Origin: Bacteroidales bacterium UBA5197
Lineage (GTDB): Bacteria; Bacteroidota; Bacteroidia; Bacteroidales; Lentimicrobiaceae
Assembly: GCA_002412885.1 (NCBI GenBank)
Contig: DHVX01000011.1
Span: 57,786-95,916, forward strand
DNA length: 38,131 nucleotides
Direction of reading: 5' to 3'
Part shown: positions 1 to 8,562 of the stretch, piece after piece
Position numbering within the stretch: the first letter of the stretch is position 1
Layout: each line of letters begins with the position of its first letter
The notes under the pieces: model-generated
The model's input: the letters and a program-made list of their open reading frames with translations, nothing else
Database searches by the model: none
What the model was told of the DNA's origin: nothing
Position numbers and translations under genes: made by a program

Positions 1-210
1 TTTCAGTATCCGCGGGAGCGACCTTCTAAAATCGACTTCCGGACGCGATTGTTTAAGACATGGAAATCTCGAATGACGATTACATTATGGTCGAATTTTA
101 GGCAGTCGCGGTGCGGATACGAGGCCTAACGGCCTGAGAGACAGAAAAACAGGATTAAGCGACTCAAGCTTAGGACGAAGGAGTTAGAAAAACCACAAAA
201 CCGTTGGAAT
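1..210. repeat. Dispersed repeat copy cut by the window edge
   Basis: This stretch matches 21311-21520 over most of its length. Shared modules in order are the TTTCAGTATCCGCGGGAGCG start, a stem-loop (26-101), a GAGGCCTAACGGCCTGAG mini-hairpin, a GACTCAAGC box and a GACGAAGGAGTTAG box. The copy at 21.3 kb carries an extra insertion around 21420-21450. No open frame of note lies inside. The window starts within this copy, so its upstream part is not visible. Confidence 0.85.
26..101. other. Conserved stem-loop, copy 1
   Basis: CTAAAATCGAC (26-36) pairs with GTCGAATTTTAG (90-101), giving 11 base pairs with one bulged A. Inside, ATTGT (48-52) pairs with ACGAT (76-80). The second copy at 21334-21409 keeps both stems although the bases differ: C33-G93 here is T-A there, and the T50-G78 wobble here is C-G there. 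Function is unknown. Confidence 0.6.
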
Positions 211-225
211 ACAATGAATTACAAA

Positions 226-300
226 TTCCGATCAGCGGGGGGATGTTGGCATGCAGGTATCTGAATTACAGGTACTATCCTTTCCTGATGCTGATCGGAA
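226..300. repeat. 11-bp perfect inverted repeat upstream of the LytS gene
   Basis: TTCCGATCAGC (226-236) and GCTGATCGGAA (290-300) are exact reverse complements with 53 bases between them. The pair sits between the dispersed repeat and the promoter of the LytS-type kinase. It could be a remnant element or a regulatory site; the sequence does not decide. The rest of 301-500 is AT-rich with nothing else recognised. Confidence 0.5.
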
Positions 301-502
301 GAAATGACGGTCCCTTCAGATAATATCCCATGCATAGATTTTGAAATTTTCATTACAAAAAAACATCAAACAGACTTTTATCCGGGACTTAACTACCCTT
401 TTGCATTACCCTCTTGCAGAATCATACATTTATTTTGCCGTTTAATCAGTACATTTCATCGATTTGATGATGGTTTATGATCTTAGTTTTCATTATTTTG
501 CT

Positions 503-510
503 TATATTTG
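503..510 (+). promoter_or_regulatory. Candidate -7 box for the LytS/LytTR operon
   Basis: TATATTTG matches the Bacteroidota -7 consensus TAnnTTTG exactly and ends 33 bases before the ATG at 544. No convincing TTTG -33 element stands at the expected distance, so only the -7 box is called. Confidence 0.45.
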
Positions 511-543
511 ATAGGGTTTCAACGCCTGTAACACAGTACCACA

Positions 544-1572
544 ATGAAAAGGAAAGGCATCCTGCTCATTCACTTCTTTTTCTGGTTTTACATTATTAAC
601 CAGGCGCTTTTTCCGTTGTATATCGGTCAGTATGAAGCAATCTGGCTTTTTAGCAATAAATACATTAAAGATGTTATTATCAGCACCTTACTTAATATGG
701 TGTCATTTTATACCATTTATTTTTCATTCCCTGTCCTGATGAAATTTAAACATAAAGTAATGGTAATCATTGCAGGTATTGCCATTCTGGTGTTGCTCAC
801 CGCTTTCCGAACTCCGCTTGAAATTCTCTTCTGGAAGATTCAGGGCAATACATTTCATGCTGAACCAGCCTTCAGGTGGGTATATGCATGGAACAATCTG
901 CGACTGGTTATCATCACCGGTATTTACGCAGTGTTGATAAGTTTTATGATCAAATCATTTGAATCGCAGAAACAAAAGAATGAGCTGATAAACCAGCGTC
1001 AGGCAAGTGAACTGGCTCTGCTTCGTTCTCAGGTAAATCCCCATTTCCTGTTCAATACGCTTAACAATATCTATTCGCTGGTTTACAAAAAATCTGACAA
1101 GGCTCCGGAAGCGGTCATGAAGTTGTCGTCAGTAATGAGGTATATGTTTTTTGACGCCTCAGCCGATAAAGTACCACTTGTTAAAGAGATTGATTATCTC
1201 AAAAGTTTCATCGAACTGCAGAAACTCCGCATCAGTCATCCTGATTTTGTTTCTCTTCAGATTGAAGGAAACCCCGACGGACACCAGATTGCACCGATGT
1301 TGCTGATTTCATTTGTTGAAAATGCGTTTAAACACAGCAGTAAATTGCATCAGCCCGGAATAATTATCCGACTGACAGCAGATAAGAAAGGCATTAAATT
1401 CAGCGTGTTGAATTATCTTAAAAAGACAAAACTTACCGTAAGCGAAACTTCCGGTGGAATAGGTCTGTCCAATATCCGTCGAAGGCTTCAGCTTACCTAT
1501 CCTGACCGTCATAAACTTGAAATTGTTCAGGATGGAGAGCAGTACAGTGTCAAACTTGAAATATGGAAGTAA
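544..1572 (+). CDS. LytS-family membrane sensor histidine kinase
   Basis: This is a 342-residue sensor kinase of the LytS/YehU class (His_kinase plus HATPase). The first ~135 residues hold about four hydrophobic membrane segments, and a short charged linker follows (138-155). The phosphoacceptor is His167 in NPHFLFNTLN, the signature of this family. The ATP-binding domain shows the N box at FVENAFKHS (Asn260) and a glycine box GGIGLSNIRRR (304-314). There is no periplasmic or PAS sensor domain, so the membrane segments themselves presumably sense the signal, which cannot be read from sequence. It lies 37 bases before a LytTR response regulator on the same strand, its expected phosphotransfer partner. 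The ATG follows a clear -7 box at 503. Confidence 0.92.
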   Translation: MKRKGILLIHFFFWFYIINQALFPLYIGQYEAIWLFSNKYIKDVIISTLLNMVSFYTIYFSFPVLMKFKHKVMVIIAGIAILVLLTAFRTPLEILFWKIQGNTFHAEPAFRWVYAWNNLRLVIITGIYAVLISFMIKSFESQKQKNELINQRQASELALLRSQVNPHFLFNTLNNIYSLVYKKSDKAPEAVMKLSSVMRYMFFDASADKVPLVKEIDYLKSFIELQKLRISHPDFVSLQIEGNPDGHQIAPMLLISFVENAFKHSSKLHQPGIIIRLTADKKGIKFSVLNYLKKTKLTVSETSGGIGLSNIRRRLQLTYPDRHKLEIVQDGEQYSVKLEIWK

Positions 1573-1609
1573 GCAGTCAGGTCTGCATCATTAAAAAAAA
1601 CCATCAACT

Positions 1610-2341
1610 ATGAAAATCAATTGTATTGCCATTGACGATGAACCTCTGGCCCTTGATATCATCAGGGAATACTGCGAAAAAACTCCATTTTTAAACCTTC
1701 TGCAGACCTTTGACAATGCCATTGATACGCTTGAATATCTGCGCAACAACAAGGTAGATCTTATACTGCTTGATATTCAGATGGAGGAGCTGACGGGCAT
1801 TCAATTGCTCAATGCGCTTAAAGTGAGGCCCTTTGTGATTCTTACAACGGCATACGATGCTTATGCATTGCAGGGATTTGATCTGGATGTAGCAGATTAC
1901 CTTCTGAAGCCCATTTCATTTGAAAGGTTTTTGAGAGCGGTTGATAAAGTATATGACCGTATGCTTAAAGAGGGAAATCCGCAATCGGAGAAGCCGCCAT
2001 CAGCTGTTACAGCGGACTCAAATGTTAAGGACTTTTTTTTCGTAAAAACAGAAACCCGCGTCGAAAAAGTGCGGGCATCCGAAGTGCTTTATGTGGAAGG
2101 GATGGGCGATTACTGGCGCATTGTAACCCCCAGCCGGCGCATTATGACCCTGATGAATGCCCGTGGAATTGAAGATGTTTTGCCAGAGCCGAAGTTCTGC
2201 AGGGTGCATAAGTCCTATTTTGTAGCCATCGATAAAATTGATTTTGTGGAGCGGCGGCATATAAAAATTGCCGACAGGACCATTCCCGTCAGCGACACCT
2301 ATCAGAAAAACTTTTTCGATATCATCGAAGGAAAAAGATAA
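1610..2341 (+). CDS. LytTR-family response regulator
   Basis: This 243-residue DNA-binding response regulator has an N-terminal receiver domain (1-120) with acidic pocket DDE (9-11), phosphoacceptor Asp55 in LILLDIQM, Thr80 and Lys100. After a variable linker, residues ~138-240 form a LytTR DNA-binding domain (VRASEVLYVEGMGDY, then FCRVHKSYFVAIDKI). LytTR proteins bind short direct repeats upstream of target genes. It directly follows the LytS-type kinase and is almost certainly cotranscribed with it, forming a cognate pair. In Bacteroidota such pairs control very varied targets, so no regulon is proposed. The propeller kinase 0.4 kb downstream has no regulator of its own, but a link to this protein would be speculation. 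Confidence 0.93.
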   Translation: MKINCIAIDDEPLALDIIREYCEKTPFLNLLQTFDNAIDTLEYLRNNKVDLILLDIQMEELTGIQLLNALKVRPFVILTTAYDAYALQGFDLDVADYLLKPISFERFLRAVDKVYDRMLKEGNPQSEKPPSAVTADSNVKDFFFVKTETRVEKVRASEVLYVEGMGDYWRIVTPSRRIMTLMNARGIEDVLPEPKFCRVHKSYFVAIDKIDFVERRHIKIADRTIPVSDTYQKNFFDIIEGKR

Positions 2342-2429
2342 GACCTCAGGTACTCTTTCATTCTCAAATATATACGAAGATTATTTGAGTTATTCGTAGG
2401 AATTATTCTCCGGATTTCGTATTTTTGAT

Positions 2430-2547
2430 TCACTATTGTCCGGTAAAAATCGAAAAAATTCTTGCCACCAAATCTCCAAGACCCCAAATTACACAAAATG
2501 AATAATTTATATTGGTGATTTTTGGTGATTTAGTGCTTTGGTGGCAA
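2430..2547. repeat. Intergenic inverted repeat and shared 13-mer
   Basis: The gap between the LytTR gene and the propeller kinase has no gene. TTGCCACCAAA (2462-2472) and TTTGGTGGCAA (2537-2547) are perfect inverted repeats flanking TTGGTGATTT-type repeats. Just before them, TCACTATTGTCCG (2430-2442) recurs exactly at 8421-8433. Both look like remnants of dispersed elements; no function is assigned. Confidence 0.5.
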
Positions 2548-2751
2548 ATTTTATAAAGTAAGGTACTGTTTTACAACTTTTGCAAAAGGGCAACAATATC
2601 AGTCATTTGGAATAATATTCGAAACTTTCCCCGGACAACAATGGTTTTGATTGAAGTAAAACGTGGTCGCATTCATGCATATTCTGAATCGAAGTCATTG
2701 AAGTGTCTTCGCTATGCAGCCTTACCCACAATGCTAAAAGCATATTTCAGG

Positions 2752-5700
2752 ATGAAAATCAAAGTCATTTTCACTGGTCTTCTTCTTCTATCCGGTTTAT
2801 TCAGCAGCGCACAGCAATATACCTTTCTGGGTTATTCTATCGGTGATGGACTGTCGCAGAGCGTGGTCAATTGTTTGTACCAGGATTCGCGCGGTTATAT
2901 CTGGATTGGGACCCAAAACGGTCTCAACCGCTTCAACGGTTACGAATTTGCAGTTTTTACCTATGATCCCGGCGACAGTACTTCAATAGCCAACAACTGG
3001 ATATTCGCCATTGCCGAAGACCATAACGCTGACCTGTGGATTGGTACCAAAGGGGGATTGATCAAATACTCCCGGAAGGAGAACCGGTTTATCCGGATAA
3101 ATTACCAAACCAGTTATCCTGTAAAAGTTACAGATTATGTGTATGATGTAAAATGCGCCCGCAATGGCGATATCCATATCAATACCCCTCCGGTGCTTTC
3201 GGGTTTACGGCCGGAAACCATGGAAATGAAACATTACATCAGTCCGCTTGAGTTTGACGGTAGTGTGAAGGATAATAATATTCCGCTGCTTGAAGATGAC
3301 AAGGGGAATATATGGATGGGTTCTGCCAGAGGGCTGGCTGTGTTTGACCCCAAAACAGAGACTTTCAGGGTTTTTATGAAACAGTCCGGCAATCATGCGG
3401 GCCTTTCGGATGATTATATTACGGCATTATACCAGGATAAATCAGGCAATGTATGGATTGGCACCGCTGATGGCCTGAATGAGCTGAAAAAAAACGGCAG
3501 CATCATCGTACATCACACCAGAAACCTGAAGGGCAATGTTACACTCAGCAATAACTTTATCAGGGCCATACTTGGCGATAAAGCGGGGAACCTGTGGGTA
3601 GCAACAGAAGGTGGCGGACTGAACAGAATTTATCGCAACAGGGCACAGCAATGGACAGGTGAACATTTCAACGCCGAAAGCAGTGGCCTGAATCACAACA
3701 TCAATCTATCGCTGATGATTGATAATTCTGATAACCTCTGGATCGGCACCCTTTCGGGCATCAACAAAACCGATCTGAAAAAGCGCAACTTCAGGCTTTA
3801 CCGGAATAGTGGTTCACCCTATTCGGTTGATCTGGCAGGAAATGTGATTGCTTCTGTTTTTAAGGATGATCAGGGCATCATCTGGGTGGGTAACTGGGGG
3901 CAGGGGCTTAATCTGTATAACCGGGAAACCGGCGATGTGGAGCATTTTTCGGCAACAGCCAAAGGTCGAAACCGCATACCCAACGATTTTGTGCACACCA
4001 TTTTTGAAGACAATCACCAAACCATCTGGGTAGGTACGCGTGACGGATTGGTAGTGTTTGATAAAAAGCGCAGAAGCTTTGCCCGCCCATCTGCTTTGCC
4101 AGGAGGCAGTGCATTTCCTGATTTTGAAGACCTCAGGATCAATATGATGATTCAGGATAGTCGCGAATACTTCTGGATAGCCACCAATGATGGCATTTAT
4201 AAGCTTAAGCGGAACGGAACAGCAATTGAACATTTCCATGCAGACGCACCGGCTGATCATCTGATCAGTTCAGGATTGGTTTATGCTGTGCTCGAAGATA
4301 GCGAAGGCGACATCTGGATTGGCACCATCAACGGATTAGATATGATAGATGCTCAAACCGGCAATATCACCCATTTCAGGAAAGAAGAAAACAAAACGGG
4401 GTCATTGTCCGATAACTTTGTTACCGCCCTGTGCGAAGATAAGCATGGCGATATATGGATTGGCACCAACTCCTATGTAAACAGGTATTCAAAAAAGGAA
4501 GGATCATTCAGTTATTATTCAAGGGAACATGGCTTTCCTGCGAATCTGGTTTACAGTATTCTTAAGGATAATAATCATACCCTCTGGTTTGCGACCGGCA
4601 ATGGTTTGTGCCGCTTTGATGCTGTGGCCCGGAAGTTCCATACTTACACTGTTGAGGATGGGTTGCAGAGTCCTGAATTTAACCTCAGGGCATCATTCCG
4701 AAGCAGGGAAGGGGAGATGTTTTTTGGCGGGATGAACGGTTTTAACTCTTTTTATCCCGATTCACTGAAAAGCAATCCGCACATACCGGTTGTTGCAATT
4801 ACCGCTGTTTATAAAATTACCGGGGGAGTGAAAACATATTTCAATCTGGAAACTGCAGGCCCGGTAGATCTCAGCCATAACGAAAACAATTTTACCGTTG
4901 AGTTTGCGGCCATGGAGTTTACCAATCCGGCTAAAAACGGGTATGCGTATATGTTGCAGGGTATTGATGATAACTGGATTGATATAGGAACGCGTAATTT
5001 TGTTTCATTTACCAATCTTCCGCCCGGTGATTATATCCTCAGGGTGAAAGGCAGCAACAACGATGGCCTGTGGAACGAGGCCGGGGTGAGTGTTCACATA
5101 ATTGTTCATCCGCCCTGGTGGAAAAGCTATTATGCTTACGGAACATATTTTCTGCTGTTGATTTTTCTTGTCTGGTTCTACATCAGCTTACGTGAACGAA
5201 ATCTGGTAAGGCAACGCCGGATACTTGAAGAAAGGGTGAAGCTCAGAACGCTGCTGATTGAACTTCAGAAATCAGAAATCATAGAGAAAAACAACAGGCT
5301 CAACGAGTTGAATGCAGCCAAAGACCGGTTCTTTTCCATTATTGCCCATGATCTGCGCAATCCTTTTAATACCATCACCGGACTTACCGATATTCTGCTT
5401 ATTACCCTGAATAATATTGATCCGGTTAAGCTGCAGAAGAACCTCGAAAATATAAGAACCTCTTCGCAACAGGCTCATGAATTGCTCGAAAATCTTTTGC
5501 TATGGGCGCGTTCGCAAACCGAAACCATGGTATTCAGACCCGAAATACTTAACCTTCAGGAGCTGGTTGAAGAAAGCCTTGGCCTGATTGCGATACAGGC
5601 ATCGCGCAAAACCATTGCAATTACGACAGATTATGGCAATTGCAGCCCTGTTCGGGCAGATGTGAATATGATCAGAACAATTCTCCGCAATTTGCTTACC

Positions 5701-5997
5701 AATGCAATTAAGTTTACAAACCGGAACGGAGAGGTACATGTTTCGGTTTCAGCAAACAATGGATTTTGCCTGCTGAGTGTGAAGGATACCGGCATCGGCA
5801 TGTCAGCCGAAAAGGCTAAAAATCTGTTTAACATCGATGTTTCAAGCAAAACCAAAGGTACCGAACAGGAGCCCGGCACTGGACTCGGATTGATTATGTG
5901 TAAAGAATTGGTTGAAAAGCACGGCGGCATGATTCAGGTGGAAAGCGAAGCCGGCAAGGGCAGTGAGTTCAGGGTGTTTCTGCCGGTCAATGCATAG
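2752..5997 (+). CDS. Two-component propeller sensor histidine kinase
   Basis: The product is a 1081-residue membrane sensor kinase. I chose the ATG at 2752 over the open frame from 2641 because it starts a good signal peptide (MKIKVIFTGLLLLSGLFSSA). About 14 Reg_prop repeats follow (e.g. GYIWIGTQNGLNRF, GNVWIGTADGLNEL), enough for two seven-bladed periplasmic propellers. Then come a Y_Y_Y domain (~708-775), one membrane helix (~794-812), a coiled linker, a HisKA domain with His866 in IIAHDLRNPF, and an ATPase domain with Asn984, DTGIG (1012-1016) and GTGLGL (1042-1047). It ends there: the receiver and AraC domains of classical hybrid two-component systems are absent, so phosphate must go to a separate regulator. 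Hybrid relatives often sense glycan fragments, but no carbohydrate genes adjoin this one. Confidence 0.9.
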   Translation: MKIKVIFTGLLLLSGLFSSAQQYTFLGYSIGDGLSQSVVNCLYQDSRGYIWIGTQNGLNRFNGYEFAVFTYDPGDSTSIANNWIFAIAEDHNADLWIGTKGGLIKYSRKENRFIRINYQTSYPVKVTDYVYDVKCARNGDIHINTPPVLSGLRPETMEMKHYISPLEFDGSVKDNNIPLLEDDKGNIWMGSARGLAVFDPKTETFRVFMKQSGNHAGLSDDYITALYQDKSGNVWIGTADGLNELKKNGSIIVHHTRNLKGNVTLSNNFIRAILGDKAGNLWVATEGGGLNRIYRNRAQQWTGEHFNAESSGLNHNINLSLMIDNSDNLWIGTLSGINKTDLKKRNFRLYRNSGSPYSVDLAGNVIASVFKDDQGIIWVGNWGQGLNLYNRETGDVEHFSATAKGRNRIPNDFVHTIFEDNHQTIWVGTRDGLVVFDKKRRSFARPSALPGGSAFPDFEDLRINMMIQDSREYFWIATNDGIYKLKRNGTAIEHFHADAPADHLISSGLVYAVLEDSEGDIWIGTINGLDMIDAQTGNITHFRKEENKTGSLSDNFVTALCEDKHGDIWIGTNSYVNRYSKKEGSFSYYSREHGFPANLVYSILKDNNHTLWFATGNGLCRFDAVARKFHTYTVEDGLQSPEFNLRASFRSREGEMFFGGMNGFNSFYPDSLKSNPHIPVVAITAVYKITGGVKTYFNLETAGPVDLSHNENNFTVEFAAMEFTNPAKNGYAYMLQGIDDNWIDIGTRNFVSFTNLPPGDYILRVKGSNNDGLWNEAGVSVHIIVHPPWWKSYYAYGTYFLLLIFLVWFYISLRERNLVRQRRILEERVKLRTLLIELQKSEIIEKNNRLNELNAAKDRFFSIIAHDLRNPFNTITGLTDILLITLNNIDPVKLQKNLENIRTSSQQAHELLENLLLWARSQTETMVFRPEILNLQELVEESLGLIAIQASRKTIAITTDYGNCSPVRADVNMIRTILRNLLTNAIKFTNRNGEVHVSVSANNGFCLLSVKDTGIGMSAEKAKNLFNIDVSSKTKGTEQEPGTGLGLIMCKELVEKHGGMIQVESEAGKGSEFRVFLPVNA

Positions 5998-6104
5998 TTT
6001 TCGCTTTTCAACGCAATCAATCTTTCCTTATCCGGGAGCTCATCCGGTAACCCGGCCGTTTTATTCTGTGAATCAGATTATGGAGCCGGTGAGTCATTCA
6101 TCGT

Positions 6105-6134
6105 TTTGTTTTGCCGGTTAATCGAATACATTTG
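6105..6134 (+). promoter_or_regulatory. Promoter for the tandem exported-protein genes
   Basis: TTTG (6105-6108) and TACATTTG (6127-6134) lie 18 bases apart, close to the Bacteroidota -33/-7 arrangement TTTG and TAnnTTTG. The start codon at 6205 is 70 bases downstream. The region from 5998 to here otherwise holds only GC-rich short inverted repeats near 6031-6057 that may end the kinase transcript. Confidence 0.55.
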
Positions 6135-6204
6135 TTTGTGGCAGTGTATGTTACGTAATTTTATCATGTTAATTATTCACCCTTAAAAACCGGAGGAACT
6201 TACC

Positions 6205-6684
6205 ATGAAAAAATTATTTGCACTCCTGTTGCTGGTTATGTTCGCTTTTGTGATGGAAGCCAGCGCCGGAAATGAGACCCTGAATTACGTTAAATCCGGA
6301 GGCAAGACCTATTTCTGTGAAAAAGTACGCCTCGGATTGTTCTGTGCAAACATTGCGCTGGAAGATGGAAATACCCTTAAGATTCCCTTCAGCAAAATTG
6401 ATGCTTATTTCTGTAAAGGAAAACTGTTTGAAAGACTTCCATTAATGAGGGAGGGCGTACCAACCGGCTGCAACGCCATGATGAAATATGTTACAACGCG
6501 CAATGGTTTAAGACTTTACGAGTACAGTGAATACAACGAGTGTGGCGACCTGTTGGACAATACCTACAAAAAAGCTCATCTGCAGACTGCCTATTTTGTA
6601 TATAAGGATGGCGAGTTTTATCTGGAGGTTGACAAAAGAAATGCTCCAACCGTATTGCCGTTTTTTGGTATTGATGTTATCTGA
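6205..6684 (+). CDS. Small exported protein, paralog of the next gene
   Basis: I do not recognise this 159-residue protein. It has a signal peptide (MKKLFALLLLVMFAFVMEASAG), so the mature protein is periplasmic or secreted. The mature part has a YVKSGGKTYFCEKVRLG start, a short basic-aromatic centre (DAYFCKGKLFERLPLM) and conserved cysteines. It aligns along its length with the next gene: GGKTYFCE with DGITYLCQ, KIPFSKIDAYFCKGKLFERLPL with KVPNSSIKAYRINGRQFEIMPL, and TTRNGLRLYEYSEYNECG with STRDGKRLYRYCSNCSKY. The two probably arose by tandem duplication. GGAGG (6192-6196) stands 8 bases before the ATG, a strong Shine-Dalgarno site unusual for this phylum. The +1 frame 6527-6817 is a shadow. 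Confidence 0.8.
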   Translation: MKKLFALLLLVMFAFVMEASAGNETLNYVKSGGKTYFCEKVRLGLFCANIALEDGNTLKIPFSKIDAYFCKGKLFERLPLMREGVPTGCNAMMKYVTTRNGLRLYEYSEYNECGDLLDNTYKKAHLQTAYFVYKDGEFYLEVDKRNAPTVLPFFGIDVI

Positions 6685-6758
6685 AGTTGATTCTGTTGTT
6701 TATCAAACAGGAAGTTTAAACCCAGGCAGCAAACAGCCTGAAAAGGAGAGGATACATC

Positions 6759-7244
6759 ATGAAAACGCTATGGATAATAATCGCACTGGTCTTTGGGCCT
6801 CTTGCACTGAAAGCTGAATCGGACAGAGGTGGTTACGTAGTAGCCGATGGCATAACTTACCTTTGTCAGGGCATGCGAACCGGATTTGCCAACACACGCA
6901 TCATTACCGATGAAGGTCAGCTGGTTAAAGTGCCCAACAGCAGCATTAAAGCTTATCGCATCAATGGGCGGCAATTTGAAATAATGCCACTGCTCAATCT
7001 CAGTGGAGATACACTCGACATGGCTTTTATGGAACTTATCAGCACGCGTGATGGCAAACGCCTTTACAGATATTGCAGCAATTGCAGCAAATATGATCCG
7101 CTGAGCGGCGTAATTGCACCCATTAACTTTGTTTACCGCTATTATGTGCTTAGTGAAGGGCATTTGAGGCTGTTCTCTGATACAGAGATCAACAATCTGG
7201 GCTGGTTTAAAGTAAAGATCATAAATGACCAAAGCCACAGGTAA
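6759..7244 (+). CDS. Small exported protein, paralog of the previous gene
   Basis: This 161-residue protein of unknown function has a signal peptide ending near LALKAES and a mature domain clearly related to the protein encoded 75 bases upstream. Shared landmarks are G-x-TY-x-C near the start, the KVPNSSIKAYRINGRQFEIMPL segment, STRDGKRLYRY and an F-x-YRYYVLSEGHL strand near the end. Cysteine positions differ between the two, so a conserved disulfide is not assured. AAGGAG (6743-6748) precedes the ATG by 10 bases. The minus-strand frame across the same bases (6768-7238) lacks a signal peptide, ribosome site or paralogy and is a shadow. A terminator follows. Confidence 0.8.
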   Translation: MKTLWIIIALVFGPLALKAESDRGGYVVADGITYLCQGMRTGFANTRIITDEGQLVKVPNSSIKAYRINGRQFEIMPLLNLSGDTLDMAFMELISTRDGKRLYRYCSNCSKYDPLSGVIAPINFVYRYYVLSEGHLRLFSDTEINNLGWFKVKIINDQSHR

Positions 7245-7296
7245 TGTGTTGGCCTTGTGTTTTGAATCTGCTGAAAAGCCATTTGTTTAATCAAAT

Positions 7297-7331
7297 AATC
7301 ATCCGGTCATCTGGCCGGATGATTGTTTTTT
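7297..7331 (+). terminator. Rho-independent terminator
   Basis: AATCATCCGG (7297-7306) and CCGGATGATT (7315-7324) form a perfect 10-bp stem with an 8-base loop. A G and six T follow. It ends the plus-strand transcript of the two paralogous exported-protein genes. Confidence 0.85.
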
Positions 7332-7416
7332 ACTGAATTTGAAAATTTGTTATTCCCGGATTAAAAACCATGAAGGCAATTAAGACAATGGTCTGCATCA
7401 GTTGGAAATCCCTGCT

Positions 7417-7671
7417 TTAAATGGCTGACTCAGCCATTTCAGGCATAAGCAAATCCCTGTTTTCAGGAATGTCAACAGGTGGTTTCTGTTTTGCTTCTCT
7501 TGCAGCTTTAATCTGTTTTTGGAGGAATCCGGTGAGGGAAAACAATCCAAACAGCAGCAATAATAATCCAATTGCAGCAAGCGCTGCCAGCATACCATCT
7601 CTGGCATCTCCGGTGGCTGCATTACAATGGCCGGCGGCCATTGTAAAAAGCAATAAAAAGGTCTTTTTCAT
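7417..7671 (-). CDS. Small membrane protein of unknown function
   Basis: This 84-residue frame starts with a likely signal peptide (MKKTFLLLFTMAAGHCNA), followed by one strong membrane helix (~27-50, LAALAAIGLLLLLFGLFSL) and a basic cytosolic-type tail (QKQIKAAREAKQKPP). I do not recognise a family. It is preferred over the overlapping plus-strand frame at 7421-7687 because only this strand encodes a plausible export signal and helix. GAAAG just before the ATG is at best a weak ribosome site. It converges on the terminator of the preceding plus-strand genes. It is small and without a family match, so it may still be spurious. Confidence 0.6.
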   Translation of the reverse strand: MKKTFLLLFTMAAGHCNAATGDARDGMLAALAAIGLLLLLFGLFSLTGFLQKQIKAAREAKQKPPVDIPENRDLLMPEMAESAI

Positions 7672-7876
7672 CTTTCAACTGTATTGATTGGCAGGCGTTG
7701 TGTAAACAGAACAATCTTTAACAGCAGTAAATAAGGCAGCAGAGTCAGATAATCGGAGGCTCCTGGCCATTGAATATATCAAGGGTTGGGACTTTTGCAG
7801 AGTTGCCCTGATTTATTATACAAATATAGTTATTTCAGAGGTGAAATATCAGTATTGAGTTAAAAAAAATATCAGT

Positions 7877-8389
7877 TCAGGGTTTCTTAAACCCCTCAAA
7901 CACCTGACGGGCATACCCTTCATATTCAGCAATGGATTCCTTGTTCAGGTGAAACGACCTTACACTGCTTAAATGGTAACGGGTTTCAGCAGTTATTTCA
8001 TAACCCGCCGCCAGCCGTTTGTAATGCATGCATTGTATCTTCTCCGGCGATACTATCACAAACCAGGCATTTTTATAAGGATAATCCCTGAATGAATCTT
8101 CGAACTTAAAACACCCGCCAGCCCTGAATTTTACTTCCATATAAAACAAATCGCCTGTAAGTGAACTCTGTACCACAAAATCAGGCATAAAGCGTAAGGC
8201 TTTGCTGGTGGTATGATAATTATTCCTTAGTTCTTTGCTTAGGAAGGGATGTGTCCTTTCCAAACCATAATTGAAAACATTGTAGCCATTCTGAGCAAAC
8301 AAATCCTGCACCAGGTGTTCGGCAAGGCGGCCTTTGAGGGAGTTGAGGGGGAAGTTGGCAGACATGTGGATTGTGTAGGTTTTTGTCAT
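7877..8389 (-). CDS. PD-(D/E)XK nuclease-like protein
   Basis: The product (170 residues from this start) looks like a compact restriction-endonuclease-fold protein. The helix KGRLAEHLVQDLFAQNGYNV (Glu24) is followed by MPDFVVQ with Asp70 and then FYMEVKFR with Glu85 and Lys87, together the PD...ExK catalytic pattern. An aromatic-rich half (FRDYPYKNAWFVIVSPEKI) follows. Members of this fold cut or bind DNA or RNA; no partner methylase or toxin gene is adjacent, so it is not called a restriction enzyme. The frame is open upstream to 8461, but residues before this ATG are basic, non-conserved in style and overlap the probable promoter. An ATG at 8365 (MSANFPLNSLKG) is an equally possible start. 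Confidence 0.68.
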   Translation of the reverse strand: MTKTYTIHMSANFPLNSLKGRLAEHLVQDLFAQNGYNVFNYGLERTHPFLSKELRNNYHTTSKALRFMPDFVVQSSLTGDLFYMEVKFRAGGCFKFEDSFRDYPYKNAWFVIVSPEKIQCMHYKRLAAGYEITAETRYHLSSVRSFHLNKESIAEYEGYARQVFEGFKKP

Positions 8390-8467
8390 ACATGAAGAAA
8401 ACGAAAGTATGAATTTTTTTATCACTATTGTCCGATTAATTTTTCGTCTTTTTCTGATCAATCTTTC

Positions 8468-8475
8468 TATTTTTG
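8468..8475 (+). promoter_or_regulatory. Candidate -7 box for the lipoprotein gene
   Basis: TATTTTTG fits TAnnTTTG and lies 87 bases before the ATG at 8563. No clear -33 element was found. The box is in the divergent gap shared with the nuclease-like gene. Confidence 0.4.
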
Positions 8476-8562
8476 CCGGGCAATGCTTTGACAGGATTCA
8501 AGATTAGTGTTTTCTTATATAAACTGCCCAATCAATTCAAACCATTAAACTAAACAAAAACT

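Noticed and set aside
3814..4260. 148-codon minus-strand frame within the propeller kinase
   Set aside because: It is a mirror of the repeated WIGT-type propeller codons and has no independent support.
6768..7238. 156-codon minus-strand frame opposite the second tandem exported-protein gene
   Set aside because: The plus-strand gene has a ribosome site, a signal peptide and a paralog next door. The minus frame has none of these.
7421..7687. 88-codon plus-strand frame opposite the small membrane protein
   Set aside because: The minus strand has a signal peptide and a membrane helix; the plus-strand product has neither and begins with low-complexity serine/isoleucine sequence.
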